The translations under genes were made by a program, and so were the position numbers. From assembly GCF_009915685.1 (NCBI RefSeq), contig NZ_JAABLP010000003.1: a DNA stretch of 64,000 nt; one strand, 5' to 3'. The notes beneath the pieces are model-generated. The model saw only the letters and a program-made list of their open reading frames with translations. It was not told the origin of the DNA and searched no databases. Source of the DNA: Pannonibacter tanglangensis. Lineage in GTDB: Bacteria > Pseudomonadota > Alphaproteobacteria > Rhizobiales > Stappiaceae. Positions 34,553 to 43,902 of this stretch are shown here, one piece after another (positions within the stretch are counted from its first letter, which is position 1; every line of letters begins with the position of its first letter).

Positions 34553-36091
34553 ATGACCAAACGCAAGCAGGTCTGCGTCATCGGCGCAGGCGTGAGCGGT
34601 CTTGCGGCCGCGCATGCCTTCAAGGACCAGGGACACGACGTCACCGTGCTGGAGCGCAGCCACGAGCTGGGCGGGGTCTGGGCGCCGCACCGCTCCTATC
34701 CCGGCATCCGCACCCAGAGCCCGAAGGATCTCTACCGCTACACCGATGCGGCGATGCCGGAGACCTACCCCGAATGGCCCTCCGGGGCCCAGGTGCACGG
34801 CTATCTGGAGAGCTACGCCCGGGACAAGGGCCTCCTGCCCCTGATCCGCTTCAACACCCGCGTCACCGGCCTGGTGCGGCGCGGGCAGGACACCGGTGCA
34901 GGCATCCCGGCAGGTGGCGCGACGGCAGACCCGAGAGCGGGGGGCTGGTGGGTGGAGACCGAAGGCGCTGCGGGACCGGAGCGCACCGGCTACGACTTCG
35001 TCTGTGTCGCCAGCGGGGTCTTCAGCGAGCGCAACGAGCTGACCCACCCGGGCATGGAGGCCTTCCGCGACGGCGGCGGCACGATCCTGCATTCGAGCGA
35101 GTACACCGATCCGGCGCTGGTCCGCGGCCGCAAGGTGGTGATCCTCGGCTTCTCGAAATCGGCCACCGACGTGGCGGTGAACGCGGTGCAGCAAGGCGCG
35201 GCCTCGGTCACGGTCGTCTATCTGGAGCCGGTCTGGCGCGTGCCCTACCATTTCGCCGGGCTGATCAACTTCAAGCGGATCCTCTATTGCCGGGCGTCGG
35301 AGGCGATGTTCCCCGGCTGGGACATGTCGTGGGGGGAGAAGCTGCGCCACGCCCTGACCAAGCCGCTGGTGTGGGCCAACTGGCGGGCGCTGGAGAGCCT
35401 GCTGACCCTGCAGTTCGGCCTGAAGCAGCTCGGCATGCGGCCCAGCCAGCCGATCGAAAACGGCATCTCCTGCGGCCTGTCACTGGCCACGGAAGGGTTC
35501 TTCCCGATGCTGAAGGACGGGCGGATCAAGGCGATCCAGGGCACCATCGCCAGCTACAGCCAGGGCGGGATCACCCTGTCGACGGGCGACAGGCTGGATG
35601 CCGACGTGGCGATCCTGGCCGTCGGCTGGAAGATCGGCGTGCCGTTCCTGCCCGAGGACGTGCGCCGCACGCTGACGACCCCGGACGGACAGTTCCGGCT
35701 CTACCGTCTGGCGGTGAACCCGGACGTGCCGGACCTCGGCTTCGTCGGCTTCAACTCGTCCTTCGCCACCGTGCTGACCAGCGACGTGGCGGCCCGCTGG
35801 CTGGTGCGATATGCCGACGGCCAGCTGGCGCGGCAGCCGTCGAAGGCGGAGATGAGCGGCTGGATCGACCGGCACCTGGACTGGCGCCGCAGCGTGCGGC
35901 CGGCGGCCCGGGTCTATGGCGGCCTGTGCTCGGCGCCCTATCACTTCCGCTATCTCGATGACCTGCTCGCCGACATGGGGGCGGCACGGCGACGGCGGGC
36001 AAACCCGCTGGCAGAGACCTTCCTGCCGCCGGATGCGGATGCCTATCGCAGCCACCTCTCCAGCGTGCCGGCCTACCGGCTGGAGGGCTGA
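34553..36091 (+). CDS. flavin-containing monooxygenase
   Basis: The product has 512 residues. An FAD motif VCVIGAGVSGLAAAHAF starts the protein, then the flavin-monooxygenase landmark ELGGVWAPHRSYPGIRTQSPKDLYRYTD. A second nucleotide-binding region with ILGFSKSATDVA (NADPH) follows. It should oxygenate a nucleophilic substrate or carry out a Baeyer-Villiger-type reaction; the substrate is unknown. GGAGAG precedes the ATG. The cupin gene upstream is probably in the same operon. Confidence 0.9.
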   Translation: MTKRKQVCVIGAGVSGLAAAHAFKDQGHDVTVLERSHELGGVWAPHRSYPGIRTQSPKDLYRYTDAAMPETYPEWPSGAQVHGYLESYARDKGLLPLIRFNTRVTGLVRRGQDTGAGIPAGGATADPRAGGWWVETEGAAGPERTGYDFVCVASGVFSERNELTHPGMEAFRDGGGTILHSSEYTDPALVRGRKVVILGFSKSATDVAVNAVQQGAASVTVVYLEPVWRVPYHFAGLINFKRILYCRASEAMFPGWDMSWGEKLRHALTKPLVWANWRALESLLTLQFGLKQLGMRPSQPIENGISCGLSLATEGFFPMLKDGRIKAIQGTIASYSQGGITLSTGDRLDADVAILAVGWKIGVPFLPEDVRRTLTTPDGQFRLYRLAVNPDVPDLGFVGFNSSFATVLTSDVAARWLVRYADGQLARQPSKAEMSGWIDRHLDWRRSVRPAARVYGGLCSAPYHFRYLDDLLADMGAARRRRANPLAETFLPPDADAYRSHLSSVPAYRLEG

Positions 36092-36104
36092 GCCCCGGAC
36101 GGCG

Positions 36105-36662
36105 TCAGGCCTGACGCAGCTTGCCGCGCTTCAGATGTTCATCGAGGCGCGGCATGATCTCGACGAAATTGCAGGGCATGTGGCGGTAGTCGAGCTGCCA
36201 CTTGAGGATGCCGTCCCAGGCATCCTTGCAGGCTCCCGGCGAGCCCGGCAGCACGAAGATGTAGGTCGCCCCCGCAACCCCGCCCGTCGCGCGGGACTGG
36301 ATCGTCGAGGTGCCGATCTTGTCGTACGAAATGCGGTGGAACACCTCGGAGAAACCGTCCATCCGCTTCTCGAACAGGGGCTCGATCGCCTCGGGGGTCA
36401 CATCGCGGCCAGTGAAGCCCGTGCCCCCCGTCGAGATGATGACGTCAACGCCGTCCGCCGCGATCCACGCGCGCACGATGGCCCGGATCTCCTCCACCTC
36501 GTCGCGGACGATGCGGCGGTCGGCCAGATGATGCCCGGCGCCGGTGAGCCGCTCGACCAGCGTCGCGCCGGACCGGTCGCCTTCAAGGTCGCGCGTGTCG
36601 GACACGGTGAGCACGGCGATGTTGAGAGGGACAAAGGGACGGCTGTCATCAAGGCGATTCAT
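36105..36662 (-). CDS. moaB: molybdenum cofactor biosynthesis protein B
   Basis: The product has 185 residues with the MoaB/MogA signatures AVLTVSDTRDLEGDRSGATL, IISTGGTGFTGRDVTPEA and GSPGACKDAWDGI. Members take part in adenylylation of molybdopterin or its precursors. The ATG at 36662 (MNRLDDSRPF) matches the family start; the open frame upstream is unrelated sequence. A 16-bp perfect palindrome, GCGTCAGGCCTGACGC (36102-36117), covers its stop codon and separates it from the convergent monooxygenase gene. Confidence 0.93.
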   Translation of the reverse strand: MNRLDDSRPFVPLNIAVLTVSDTRDLEGDRSGATLVERLTGAGHHLADRRIVRDEVEEIRAIVRAWIAADGVDVIISTGGTGFTGRDVTPEAIEPLFEKRMDGFSEVFHRISYDKIGTSTIQSRATGGVAGATYIFVLPGSPGACKDAWDGILKWQLDYRHMPCNFVEIMPRLDEHLKRGKLRQA

Positions 36663-36924
36663 GGGCAGGCTCCAGCGGTGTCGTGGTCCCAGAGATAGGC
36701 CAGCCAGCCGGCCGGCGCCAGTGGCCGCAAGACGGGGCGCGGGAGACGCGGGCCGCAAGCTTCGGACCAAAAATCGATCAATCCTTTCGCAAAACAGGCC
36801 GTTCCGGAATTTTTGCGTCTTTTAGGTCAGCAATATTGACGCATCCTTGCGCCTGTGGTTCTGTCTCCCATCCTGCGCCGGGCCCGCCGGCGCGCAGAAG
36901 AAACAGACCGGACAGAGACTTCTC

Positions 36925-38148
36925 ATGCTGGATTGGGAGCATATCTTCGCCACCCGCGCGACCCGCATGCGCGCATCCGAAATCCGCGAGCTCCTGAAGC
37001 TCCTCGACCGGCCGGAGATCATCTCCTTCGCCGGCGGCATCCCGGATCCGGCGCTGTTTCCCAAGGAGGTCTTCGCCGCCGCCTACACCCGCGTCCTGAC
37101 CGGACCGGCTGCCGGCACCGCGCTGCAATATGCGGTGAGCGAGGGCAATCTGGCGCTGCGCACCTGGCTGGCCGGCTACATGGCAAGCCTTGGCGTCGCC
37201 TGCGATGCGTCCAACATCATCATCACCTCCGGCTCGCAGCAGGCGCTGGACTATATCGGCAAGCTGTTCCTGTCGCCGGGCGACACGGCGCTCGTGAACT
37301 GGCCGACCTATCTTGGCGCGCTGCAGGCCTTCAACGCCTATGAGCCGCGCTATGACCGGCTGATCCCGCTGGGCAACCGCCCGGCGGAGGACTTCGCCTC
37401 TGCGGCAAGGGACGCCGGCGGCGCGGTGAAATTCGCCTATGCCTCGGCCGACTTCGCCAACCCGACCGGCGAGACGCTGGACCGGGCAACGCGCGAGAAG
37501 ATCCTCGACCTCGCCGACACGCTGGACATTGCCGTCATCGAGGACGCGGCCTACCAGTCGCTGCGCTATGACGGCGAGGCGATCCCGCCGATGCTGGCGC
37601 TGGACATCGCCCGCAAGGGACACATCAACGACACCCGCGTGCTCTACTGCGGTTCCTTCTCCAAGACCCTGTCGCCGGGCCTGCGCGTGGGCTGGATCTG
37701 CGCCGCCGCCCCGGTGATCTCGAAGATCGTGCTGCTGAAACAGGCCGCCGACCTCAACACCTCCACCATCAACCAGATGGTGCTGGCGGATGTGGCCGAG
37801 ACCTATTTCGACACCCAGGTGGCGACGATCAAGGCGGCCTATCGCGCCCGCCGCGATGCCATGCTGAAGGCGCTCGACACGCATCTGCCGGCCGGCTGCA
37901 GCTGGTCGAAGCCGGACGGCGGCATGTTCGTCTGGGTGACCGTGCCGGAAGGCCTCGACGGCGCGACGCTGCTGGCCCGCTCGCTGGAAACGGTGAAGGT
38001 GGCCTTCGTTCCCGGCAAGGCGTTCTTTGCCGACGGGTCGGGCGGCAACACCCTGCGCCTCAGCTTCTCCTGCGCCAACGAGGCACAGATCGAGGAAGGC
38101 ATCTCGCGCCTCGGCAAGCTGCTGACGGAAGCCGTCGCCGGGCTTTGA
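36925..38148 (+). CDS. PLP-dependent aminotransferase (2-aminoadipate transaminase-like)
   Basis: The product has 407 residues of fold type I. Features are ISFAGGIPDPALFP, SGSQQALDYIGKLF, DFANPTGETL and the PLP-lysine segment GSFSKTLSPGLRVGW with K247. This pattern matches the LysN / alpha-aminoadipate and related MocR-type aminotransferases without the DNA-binding domain. The amino donor is not certain. ATG 36925 (MLDWEHIFATRATRM) fits the family. A near-palindrome GTCA-N7-TGAC (36826-36840) lies in its upstream region. Confidence 0.85.
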   Translation: MLDWEHIFATRATRMRASEIRELLKLLDRPEIISFAGGIPDPALFPKEVFAAAYTRVLTGPAAGTALQYAVSEGNLALRTWLAGYMASLGVACDASNIIITSGSQQALDYIGKLFLSPGDTALVNWPTYLGALQAFNAYEPRYDRLIPLGNRPAEDFASAARDAGGAVKFAYASADFANPTGETLDRATREKILDLADTLDIAVIEDAAYQSLRYDGEAIPPMLALDIARKGHINDTRVLYCGSFSKTLSPGLRVGWICAAAPVISKIVLLKQAADLNTSTINQMVLADVAETYFDTQVATIKAAYRARRDAMLKALDTHLPAGCSWSKPDGGMFVWVTVPEGLDGATLLARSLETVKVAFVPGKAFFADGSGGNTLRLSFSCANEAQIEEGISRLGKLLTEAVAGL

Positions 38149-38192
38149 GAGCCTGATGGTCCTGGCCATTTGACAGGGTGCAGCCCCACAGA

Positions 38193-38276
38193 CGTCATCC
38201 CGGGACTTCGCAGCGCGGCGCCCGGGACGACGATGGGGGATGCCAGCCGCGAATGGCCGGGCTTGTCCCGGCCCTC
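38193..38276. repeat. CGTCATCCCGG-type intergenic palindrome
   Basis: CGTCATCCCGGG (38193-38204) and CCCGGGACGACG (38221-38232) are inverted repeats matching at 11 of 12 positions. They are followed by a second hairpin, GGCCGGG-CTTGT-CCCGGCC. The same end word bounds a longer element at 53172-53364. It lies between the aminotransferase and ceramidase-like genes. Confidence 0.6.
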
Positions 38277-38338
38277 GCCCGTGCTCATCTGCCCGTCATG
38301 ACGGCGTGCGACAACCGCCGGACAGGAGGGCGCAAGCG

Positions 38339-38992
38339 ATGAACTGGACCGAGAGCCTTGATCAGTATTGCGAGCGGCTTGATGCCTCGTTCTGGGCCGA
38401 GCCGATCAACGCGGTCACCAATGCCGCCTTTCTCGTGGCGGCAGCGCTGGCGCTGCGGATCTGGCTGCGGCAGACACCGCGCGACTGGAGCGCGCTGGCG
38501 CTGATCCTGGTGGTGGCAGCCACCGGGATCGGGTCCTTCCTGTTCCACACCTTCGCGAACCGCTGGTCGCTGCTCAGCGACGTGATCCCGATCGCGATCT
38601 TCATCCATCTCTATCTGTTCCTGGCCCTGCGCCGGTTCCTCACCGCCCCGGTCATTGTCGCCGGCGGAACGACGGCGCTGTTTCTCGTCGCATCGCCCTT
38701 CATCGGCCGGCTGGCCGCGCCGCTGGTCGGATCATCGGCCGGGTACCTGCCGGCGCTGGCGGCGATCTTCGTGGTCGGCGCGCTGTGCCTCCGGCGCAGC
38801 CGGGAGACGGCGCTCGGCCTGTTTGTCACGGGCGGCGTCTTTGCCCTGTCGCTGACCTTCCGCACGCTCGACGGCCCGCTCTGCGGCCTGCTGCCCTTCG
38901 GCACGCATTTCCTCTGGCACCTGCTCAACGCGACCGTGCTGTTCCTGCTGCTGGCGCTCTACCTCAAGGCAGGTGCGGCGTTAAGGCGTTGA
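38339..38992 (+). CDS. ceramidase-domain membrane protein
   Basis: The product has 217 residues with about seven membrane segments. Conserved metal-ligand regions of the alkaline ceramidase (CREST) superfamily are visible: GSFLFHTFANRWSLLSDVIPI and, near the C-terminus, THFLWHLLNA (His-X3-His). It probably hydrolyses an amide or ester in a membrane lipid; the substrate is unknown. AGGAGGG lies before the ATG. Confidence 0.85.
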   Translation: MNWTESLDQYCERLDASFWAEPINAVTNAAFLVAAALALRIWLRQTPRDWSALALILVVAATGIGSFLFHTFANRWSLLSDVIPIAIFIHLYLFLALRRFLTAPVIVAGGTTALFLVASPFIGRLAAPLVGSSAGYLPALAAIFVVGALCLRRSRETALGLFVTGGVFALSLTFRTLDGPLCGLLPFGTHFLWHLLNATVLFLLLALYLKAGAALRR

Positions 38993-39137
38993 GCACAATC
39001 CGGTTCTGGACGGAGAGCCGGTTCCGTTTGAACGCCCGCCGTTCTAGTGTCAAAAGGAAAGCGAACCGGGTGCCAGCGCGCCAAGGCACCGGCGGGAGCA
39101 GGACAGGCAGGGCGGACCTGCCGCAACGAGAGGCATC

Positions 39138-41432
39138 ATGAGCGATACCAAGAAGGCCGGTTCCGACCTGACCGAGGCCGCACTCTATTTCCATTCGCAT
39201 CCGCGTCCGGGCAAGCTCGAGATCAAGCCGACCAAGCCGCTGGGCAACCAGCGCGACCTGGCGCTGGCCTATTCCCCGGGTGTGGCCGCGCCCTGCCTTG
39301 AAATCGCCCGCGACCCCTCGACGGCTGCGCTCTACACCTCCCGCGCGAACCTTGTGGCGGTCATCTCCAACGGCACCGCCGTGCTGGGCCTCGGCGCCAT
39401 CGGGCCGCTGGCGTCCAAGCCGGTGATGGAGGGCAAGGCCGTCCTGTTCAAGAAATTCGCCGGCATCGACGTGTTCGACATCGAGGTGGACGTGGACCGC
39501 TTCGTGGACGCGGTTGCCGCGCTCGAGCCGACCTTCGGCGGCATCAACCTGGAAGACATCAAGGCGCCCGAGTGCTTCCAGATCGAGGCCAAGCTGCGCG
39601 AGCGGATGAACATTCCGGTGTTCCATGATGACCAGCACGGCACGGCGATCATCGTCGGGGCGGCGGTGAAGAATGCGCTGGAGCTGGCCGGCAAGCCGAT
39701 CGGCACCGTCAAGGTGGTGGCCTCCGGTGCAGGCGCGGCCGCGCTCGCCTGCCTCAACCTGCTGGTGTCGCTCGGCGTGAAGCGCGAGAATGTCTGGGTG
39801 TCCGACATCGAGGGCGTGGTCTACGAGGGCCGCGAGGCGCTGATGGACCCGTGGAAGTCGGTCTACGCCCAGAAGACCGACAAGCGCACGCTCGGCGAGA
39901 TCATCGAGGGCGCCGATGTTTTCCTTGGCCTGTCGGCTGCCGGCGTGCTGAAGCCGGAGATGGTGGCCAGGATGGCGCCGCGCCCGCTGATCCTGGCGCT
40001 CGCCAACCCCAATCCGGAAATCCTGCCCGAGGATGCGCTGAGCGTCCGCGACGACGTGATGATGTGCACCGGCCGTTCGGACTATCCGAACCAGGTCAAC
40101 AACGTGCTCTGCTTCCCCTACATCTTCCGCGGCGCGCTGGACGTGGGCGCGACGACGATCAACGAGGAGATGAAGCACGCCGCCGTGGCCGCCATCGCCG
40201 GCCTTGCCAAGGAAGAGCCCTCGGACGTGGCGGCACGGGCCTATGGCGGCGTCAGCGAGACTTTCGGGGCGAAGTATCTGATCCCCTCCCCCTTCGACCA
40301 GCGCCTGATCCTGCGCATTGCCCCGGCGGTTGCCCGCGCGGCGATGGAGACCGGCGTGGCGACGCGGCCGATCAGCGACTTTGCCGCCTATCAGGATGTC
40401 CTGAACCGCTTCGTGTTCCGCTCCGGCCTGGTGATGAAGCCGATCATCCAGGCGGCCATCCGCGAGCCGAAGCGCATCATCTATGCCGAAGGCGAGGATG
40501 AGCGCGTGCTGCGCGCGGCGCAGGTGCTGATCGAGGACAAGGTGGCCGTGCCGATCCTCGTGGGCCGACCGGACGTGCTGAAGAGCCGCTGCGAACGCTT
40601 CGGCCTGAAGATCCGCCCCGGCGTGGACTTCGAGTTCGTCAACCCGCAGGACGACCCGCGCTACCGCGACTATGTCGACGAGTACTTCGCCTGCGTCGGC
40701 CGCAAGGGGGTCCCGCTCGACGCGGCGCGCACGATCGTGCGCACCAATTCCACCGTCATTGCCGCGCTTGCCGTCCGGCGCGGCGAGGCCGATGCCACGA
40801 TCTGCGGCCTTGAAGGCCGTTACATTCGCCATCTGCGGGACATCCGGCAGATCATCGGCCTGCGGGACGGTGTCCAGGACCTGTCGGCCCTGTCGTTGCT
40901 GATCAACGACCGTGGCGCGCTGTTCCTGACCGACACGTTCGTGACCGTGGATCCGTCGGCAAAGGAGATTGCCGAGATGACGACGCTGGCGGCGGAGGAG
41001 ATCCGCCGGTTCGGCATCGAGCCCAAGGCCGCGCTGCTGGCCGCCTCCAACTTCGGTTCGCGGGAACTGGCCTCGGCCGAAAAGATGCGGGCGGCGCTCG
41101 AACTGCTCTGGGCACAGCATCCGGAGCTGGAGGTGGACGGCGAGATGCATGGCGATTCGGCCCTGTCGGCGGCCCTGCGCCAGCGGGTGATGCCGCACAG
41201 CCGGCTGAAGACCGAGGCGAACCTGCTGGTGTTCCCGACGCTCGATTCGGCCAACATCGCGCTCAACCTTTTGAAGGTGGCGACCGATGCGCTGCATGTC
41301 GGGCCCATCCTGCTCGGCACCGCCAAGCCGGCGCATATCCTGACGCCGTCGGTGACCTCGCGCGGCGTGGTCAACATGTCGGCACTGTCGGTGGTGGAAG
41401 CGCAGAAGAAGACCCAGAGCGAGGTTGACTGA
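39138..41432 (+). CDS. maeB: NADP-dependent malic enzyme with phosphotransacetylase-like domain
   Basis: The product has 764 residues. Residues 1-430 are the malic enzyme (GNQRDLALAYSPGVAAPCLEI, FHDDQHGTAIIVGAAVKNAL, VVASGAGAAALACLNLL). Residues 440-764 resemble phosphotransacetylase (RIIYAEGEDERVLRAAQVLIE). This is the large MaeB form common in proteobacteria; the C-terminal domain is regulatory, not catalytic. It decarboxylates malate to pyruvate with NADP. It is a single gene followed by palindromic repeats. Confidence 0.96.
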   Translation: MSDTKKAGSDLTEAALYFHSHPRPGKLEIKPTKPLGNQRDLALAYSPGVAAPCLEIARDPSTAALYTSRANLVAVISNGTAVLGLGAIGPLASKPVMEGKAVLFKKFAGIDVFDIEVDVDRFVDAVAALEPTFGGINLEDIKAPECFQIEAKLRERMNIPVFHDDQHGTAIIVGAAVKNALELAGKPIGTVKVVASGAGAAALACLNLLVSLGVKRENVWVSDIEGVVYEGREALMDPWKSVYAQKTDKRTLGEIIEGADVFLGLSAAGVLKPEMVARMAPRPLILALANPNPEILPEDALSVRDDVMMCTGRSDYPNQVNNVLCFPYIFRGALDVGATTINEEMKHAAVAAIAGLAKEEPSDVAARAYGGVSETFGAKYLIPSPFDQRLILRIAPAVARAAMETGVATRPISDFAAYQDVLNRFVFRSGLVMKPIIQAAIREPKRIIYAEGEDERVLRAAQVLIEDKVAVPILVGRPDVLKSRCERFGLKIRPGVDFEFVNPQDDPRYRDYVDEYFACVGRKGVPLDAARTIVRTNSTVIAALAVRRGEADATICGLEGRYIRHLRDIRQIIGLRDGVQDLSALSLLINDRGALFLTDTFVTVDPSAKEIAEMTTLAAEEIRRFGIEPKAALLAASNFGSRELASAEKMRAALELLWAQHPELEVDGEMHGDSALSAALRQRVMPHSRLKTEANLLVFPTLDSANIALNLLKVATDALHVGPILLGTAKPAHILTPSVTSRGVVNMSALSVVEAQKKTQSEVD

Positions 41433-41436
41433 CACA

Positions 41437-41600
41437 GGCCTCTCCGCCCGGCTCTCCCCGGTGGGGAGGGTTGGGTGGAGGGCAGCGTCTCGTTTCAACA
41501 CAGCCTCGCTGCTGAACGGTTCAGGCTGCTTACCGCCTCTGCCCTCTACCGGGGGCATCTCCCCCTCAAGGGGGGCTGGGGGGGAGAGGGTTTGAGGCCA
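41437..41600. repeat. pair of GC-rich intergenic palindromes after maeB
   Basis: CCTCTCCGCCCGGCTCTCCCC-type sequence with a CTCCCC-GGT-GGGGAG hairpin lies near 41438-41470. A second composite palindrome of CCCCCTC/GAGGGGG type lies near 41545-41600. The first shares the GGCCTCTCCG word with the elements at 4028 and 57680. They probably end maeB transcription. Confidence 0.5.
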
Positions 41601-41685
41601 TGCCAAGTGAGCTTTTTTTGCTGGCAGCGTGCGACAAGGCCGGCTTTGATCGCTGTGACCGCAGGGTTGTGCCGGAAACCATCGC

Positions 41686-42336
41686 ATGAAAACTCCAAGC
41701 CTCTTTGACCTGCCCTTTGGGGACGCGCCGGATGCGACGGCGGAAGCGCGGATGGCGGGGCGGCTGGACGGGTTGCTTGCCGGGGTGGACGAGGCCGGGC
41801 GCGGGCCGTGGGCCGGGCCGGTGGTGACGGCAGCGGTGATCCTTGATTACACGCGGCTTCCCGAAGGGCTGAACGATTCCAAGAAGCTTACCGAGGCGAA
41901 GCGTGAGGCGCTGTTCGAGGAGATTTGCGCCCGGGCCCTTGTGAGCTTTGCCAGTGCGTCTGCCGCAACCATCGACCGGCTCAACATCCGGGCGGCCACG
42001 CTGGCTGCGATGCGGCGGTCCGTGCAGGGGCTGGCCTTGCAGCCGCGGCATGTGGTGGTCGACGGGCGCGATGTGCCGCCGGGGCTCGGGATCGACGGGC
42101 AGGCCCTGATCAAGGGCGATGCGCGGTGTCTGGCCGTTTCAGCGGCCTCGATCGTCGCCAAGGTGATCCGGGACCGGATGATGGTCGCCGCCGAGGCCAC
42201 CTATCCGGGCTATGGCTTTGCCATCCACAAGGGCTACGGGGTGCCGGCGCATGCGGCCGCTCTGCAGCAGCTTGGTCCCTGCCCCCTGCATCGCCGGTCG
42301 TTCAAGCCGATTGCAGCGCTCGGGGGCGGGGACTGA
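41686..42336 (+). CDS. rnhB: ribonuclease HII
   Basis: The product has 216 residues with the catalytic start GVDEAGRGPWAGPVVTAAV (D35, E36), LNDSKKLTEAKRE, VVVDGRDVPPG, and DARCLAVSAASIVAKVIRDRMM. It removes RNA from RNA-DNA hybrids, including single ribonucleotides and primer remnants. The C-terminus HRRSFKPIAAL is typical. It is convergent with the F0 operon, with a shared terminator between. Confidence 0.96.
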   Translation: MKTPSLFDLPFGDAPDATAEARMAGRLDGLLAGVDEAGRGPWAGPVVTAAVILDYTRLPEGLNDSKKLTEAKREALFEEICARALVSFASASAATIDRLNIRAATLAAMRRSVQGLALQPRHVVVDGRDVPPGLGIDGQALIKGDARCLAVSAASIVAKVIRDRMMVAAEATYPGYGFAIHKGYGVPAHAAALQQLGPCPLHRRSFKPIAALGGGD

Positions 42337-42424
42337 CGGACCGGGTCCGGAGGCGGGGCGAGGGTCGGGTGCAGGTCGCCGTCCAGGAGAGCCGAACGGG
42401 CTGCGGGCCGGACGCCGGACAGCA

Positions 42425-42451
42425 AAAAGGCGGCCCCAGGGACCGCCTTTT
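42425..42451. terminator. bidirectional intrinsic terminator, rnhB / atpF
   Basis: AAAAGGCGG (42425-42433) and CCGCCTTTT (42443-42451) form a 9-bp stem with a 9-base loop. A-rich and T-rich ends on both sides allow it to stop rnhB on the plus strand and the atp operon on the minus strand. Confidence 0.85.
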
Positions 42452-42475
42452 CAAAAGTCTCGGCACGTTCGGATC

Positions 42476-42958
42476 TCAGTTGAGACCGGCCTTCACCTGC
42501 TCGATGCCCTTGACGACCAGCGTGTCGGCAACCTTGTCCGTCACATTGGCCTTCAGCAGCTTCTCGGCGGCGGAGACGGCCAGATCGGCGGCCTTGGCCT
42601 TGACCTCGGCAATCGCCTGGCTCTCGGCCTGGGCAATCTTCTCCTCGGCCAGCTTGCTGCGGCGGGCAATCATCTCTTCCAGCGCGCGGGTGGTTTCCGC
42701 GGTCAGCTGTTCGGCTTCGGCACGGGCCTCGGCAACGATGGCCTCGGCTTCGGCCTCGGCTTCATGCCGGCGACGCTGGTAGTCGGACAGGAGCGCCTGC
42801 GCCTCGTCGCGCAGACGACGGGCGTCCTCAAGCTCGCGACGGATGTTGTCCGCCCGCTTGTCGAGGGCGCCTAGCACCATCTTGTGAACCCCGAGCTTGC
42901 CCAGAAGGGCGAAGAACAGGAAGAGGGCAACAAGGGCCCAGAAGGATGAGTCCATCAT
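42476..42958 (-). CDS. atpF: F0F1 ATP synthase subunit b
   Basis: The product has 160 residues: one N-terminal membrane segment (FWALVALFLFFALLGKLGV) and a long charged coiled coil rich in Ala, Glu and Arg. It forms half of the peripheral stalk that holds F1 against rotation; its partner is b' from the next gene upstream. It is last of the F0 operon. The F1 genes are not in the window, as usual in alphaproteobacteria where F0 and F1 form separate operons. Confidence 0.95.
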   Translation of the reverse strand: MMDSSFWALVALFLFFALLGKLGVHKMVLGALDKRADNIRRELEDARRLRDEAQALLSDYQRRRHEAEAEAEAIVAEARAEAEQLTAETTRALEEMIARRSKLAEEKIAQAESQAIAEVKAKAADLAVSAAEKLLKANVTDKVADTLVVKGIEQVKAGLN

Positions 42959-42971
42959 GGTCCGGTGCTCC

Positions 42972-43526
42972 TCAGTTCATCGCGGTCTTGACGGCCTGGT
43001 CGACATCGGCACGCGACGGCGTGACACCGATCAGGGTCTCGACCAGCACGGCGGACGTCTCGCTGGCGATTTCACCCACCTGCGACAGCGCCTGGGCCTT
43101 GATCTGGCCAATACGGGCTTCGGCTTCTTCCAGCTTGGCGGCAATCCCCTGCTCGGCCGTGTCACGGCGTGCAGCGGTCTCGGCCTTGAGCTTGTCACGG
43201 GTCTCGCCGGCGATGGTGCGCGCACGGGCCCGTGCGTCGGTCAGCGCCTTCTGATAGTCCGCGCTGGCCTCGTCGGATTCCCGCTTGAGGCGTTCGGCTT
43301 CGGCGAGGTCGCCTGCGATCCGGTCCCGACGATCCTCAAGGATGCCGGCAATCCGGGGCACAGCAACGTTCTTCATGATCCAGTAGAAGACGATGAAGCT
43401 GATTGCCAGCCAGAAGAGCTGCGAGACGAAGTGGGTCGGATCGAACGGCGGAAAAGCCGCGCTGTGCGCCGCGGCGTGGGCATCCACAACCTGCTGACCC
43501 GGGATTGGTTCGGCTTGACCTGCCAT
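42972..43526 (-). CDS. atpG: F0F1 ATP synthase subunit b'
   Basis: The product has 184 residues. A polar N-terminus precedes FDPTHFVSQLFWLAISFIVFYWIMKN (membrane segment) and a coiled coil. The pairing of b and b' is typical of alphaproteobacteria and cyanobacteria. ATG 43526 (MAGQAEPIPG) has GGAGG just upstream; the four codons in front are not needed. It is separated from atpF by 13 bases. Confidence 0.93.
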   Translation of the reverse strand: MAGQAEPIPGQQVVDAHAAAHSAAFPPFDPTHFVSQLFWLAISFIVFYWIMKNVAVPRIAGILEDRRDRIAGDLAEAERLKRESDEASADYQKALTDARARARTIAGETRDKLKAETAARRDTAEQGIAAKLEEAEARIGQIKAQALSQVGEIASETSAVLVETLIGVTPSRADVDQAVKTAMN

Positions 43527-43607
43527 TATCGCCTCCACGTATCGAAGCGGCGGCGCACGGGCGCCGCCGTCGATCTATTCTGTTTCCAATTCGCCGGTAT
43601 CGGCGGA

Positions 43608-43835
43608 TCAGACTGCGAACAGGAGCAGCAGGGCGATCAGCAGCGAGAAGATGCCCAGAGCTTCGGTCACGGCGAAGCCGAACACCAGACGGCCGAACTG
43701 GCCATCAGCGGCGGACGGGTTGCGCAGTGCGCCCGACAGGTAGTTCGAGAAGATGTTGCCGAGAGCGAGGGCCACGAGGCCCATGCCCAGAGCTGCGATA
43801 CCAGCGCCAATGAACTTTGCGGCTTCTGCTTCCAT
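43608..43835 (-). CDS. atpE: F0F1 ATP synthase subunit c
   Basis: The product has 75 residues, with two membrane helices and a polar loop (ALRNPSA, residues 36-42). The proton-carrying carboxylate is E58 in FGFAVTEALGIF. It builds the rotating c-ring of the proton channel. It has its own intergenic spaces (66-80 bases) on both sides, which probably allow its higher expression. Confidence 0.97.
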   Translation of the reverse strand: MEAEAAKFIGAGIAALGMGLVALALGNIFSNYLSGALRNPSAADGQFGRLVFGFAVTEALGIFSLLIALLLLFAV

Positions 43836-43902
43836 GACAAGTACTCCTAGTTGACGGTTGTCAGCTTGTTCAGGCGGCCAAGGGCCACGTGATCGGGTAG
43901 GC

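Noticed and set aside
36826..36840. Lrp/AsnC-type operator before the aminotransferase gene
   Set aside because: GTCA-N7-TGAC has only four symmetric bases per arm; this is too little to call an operator.
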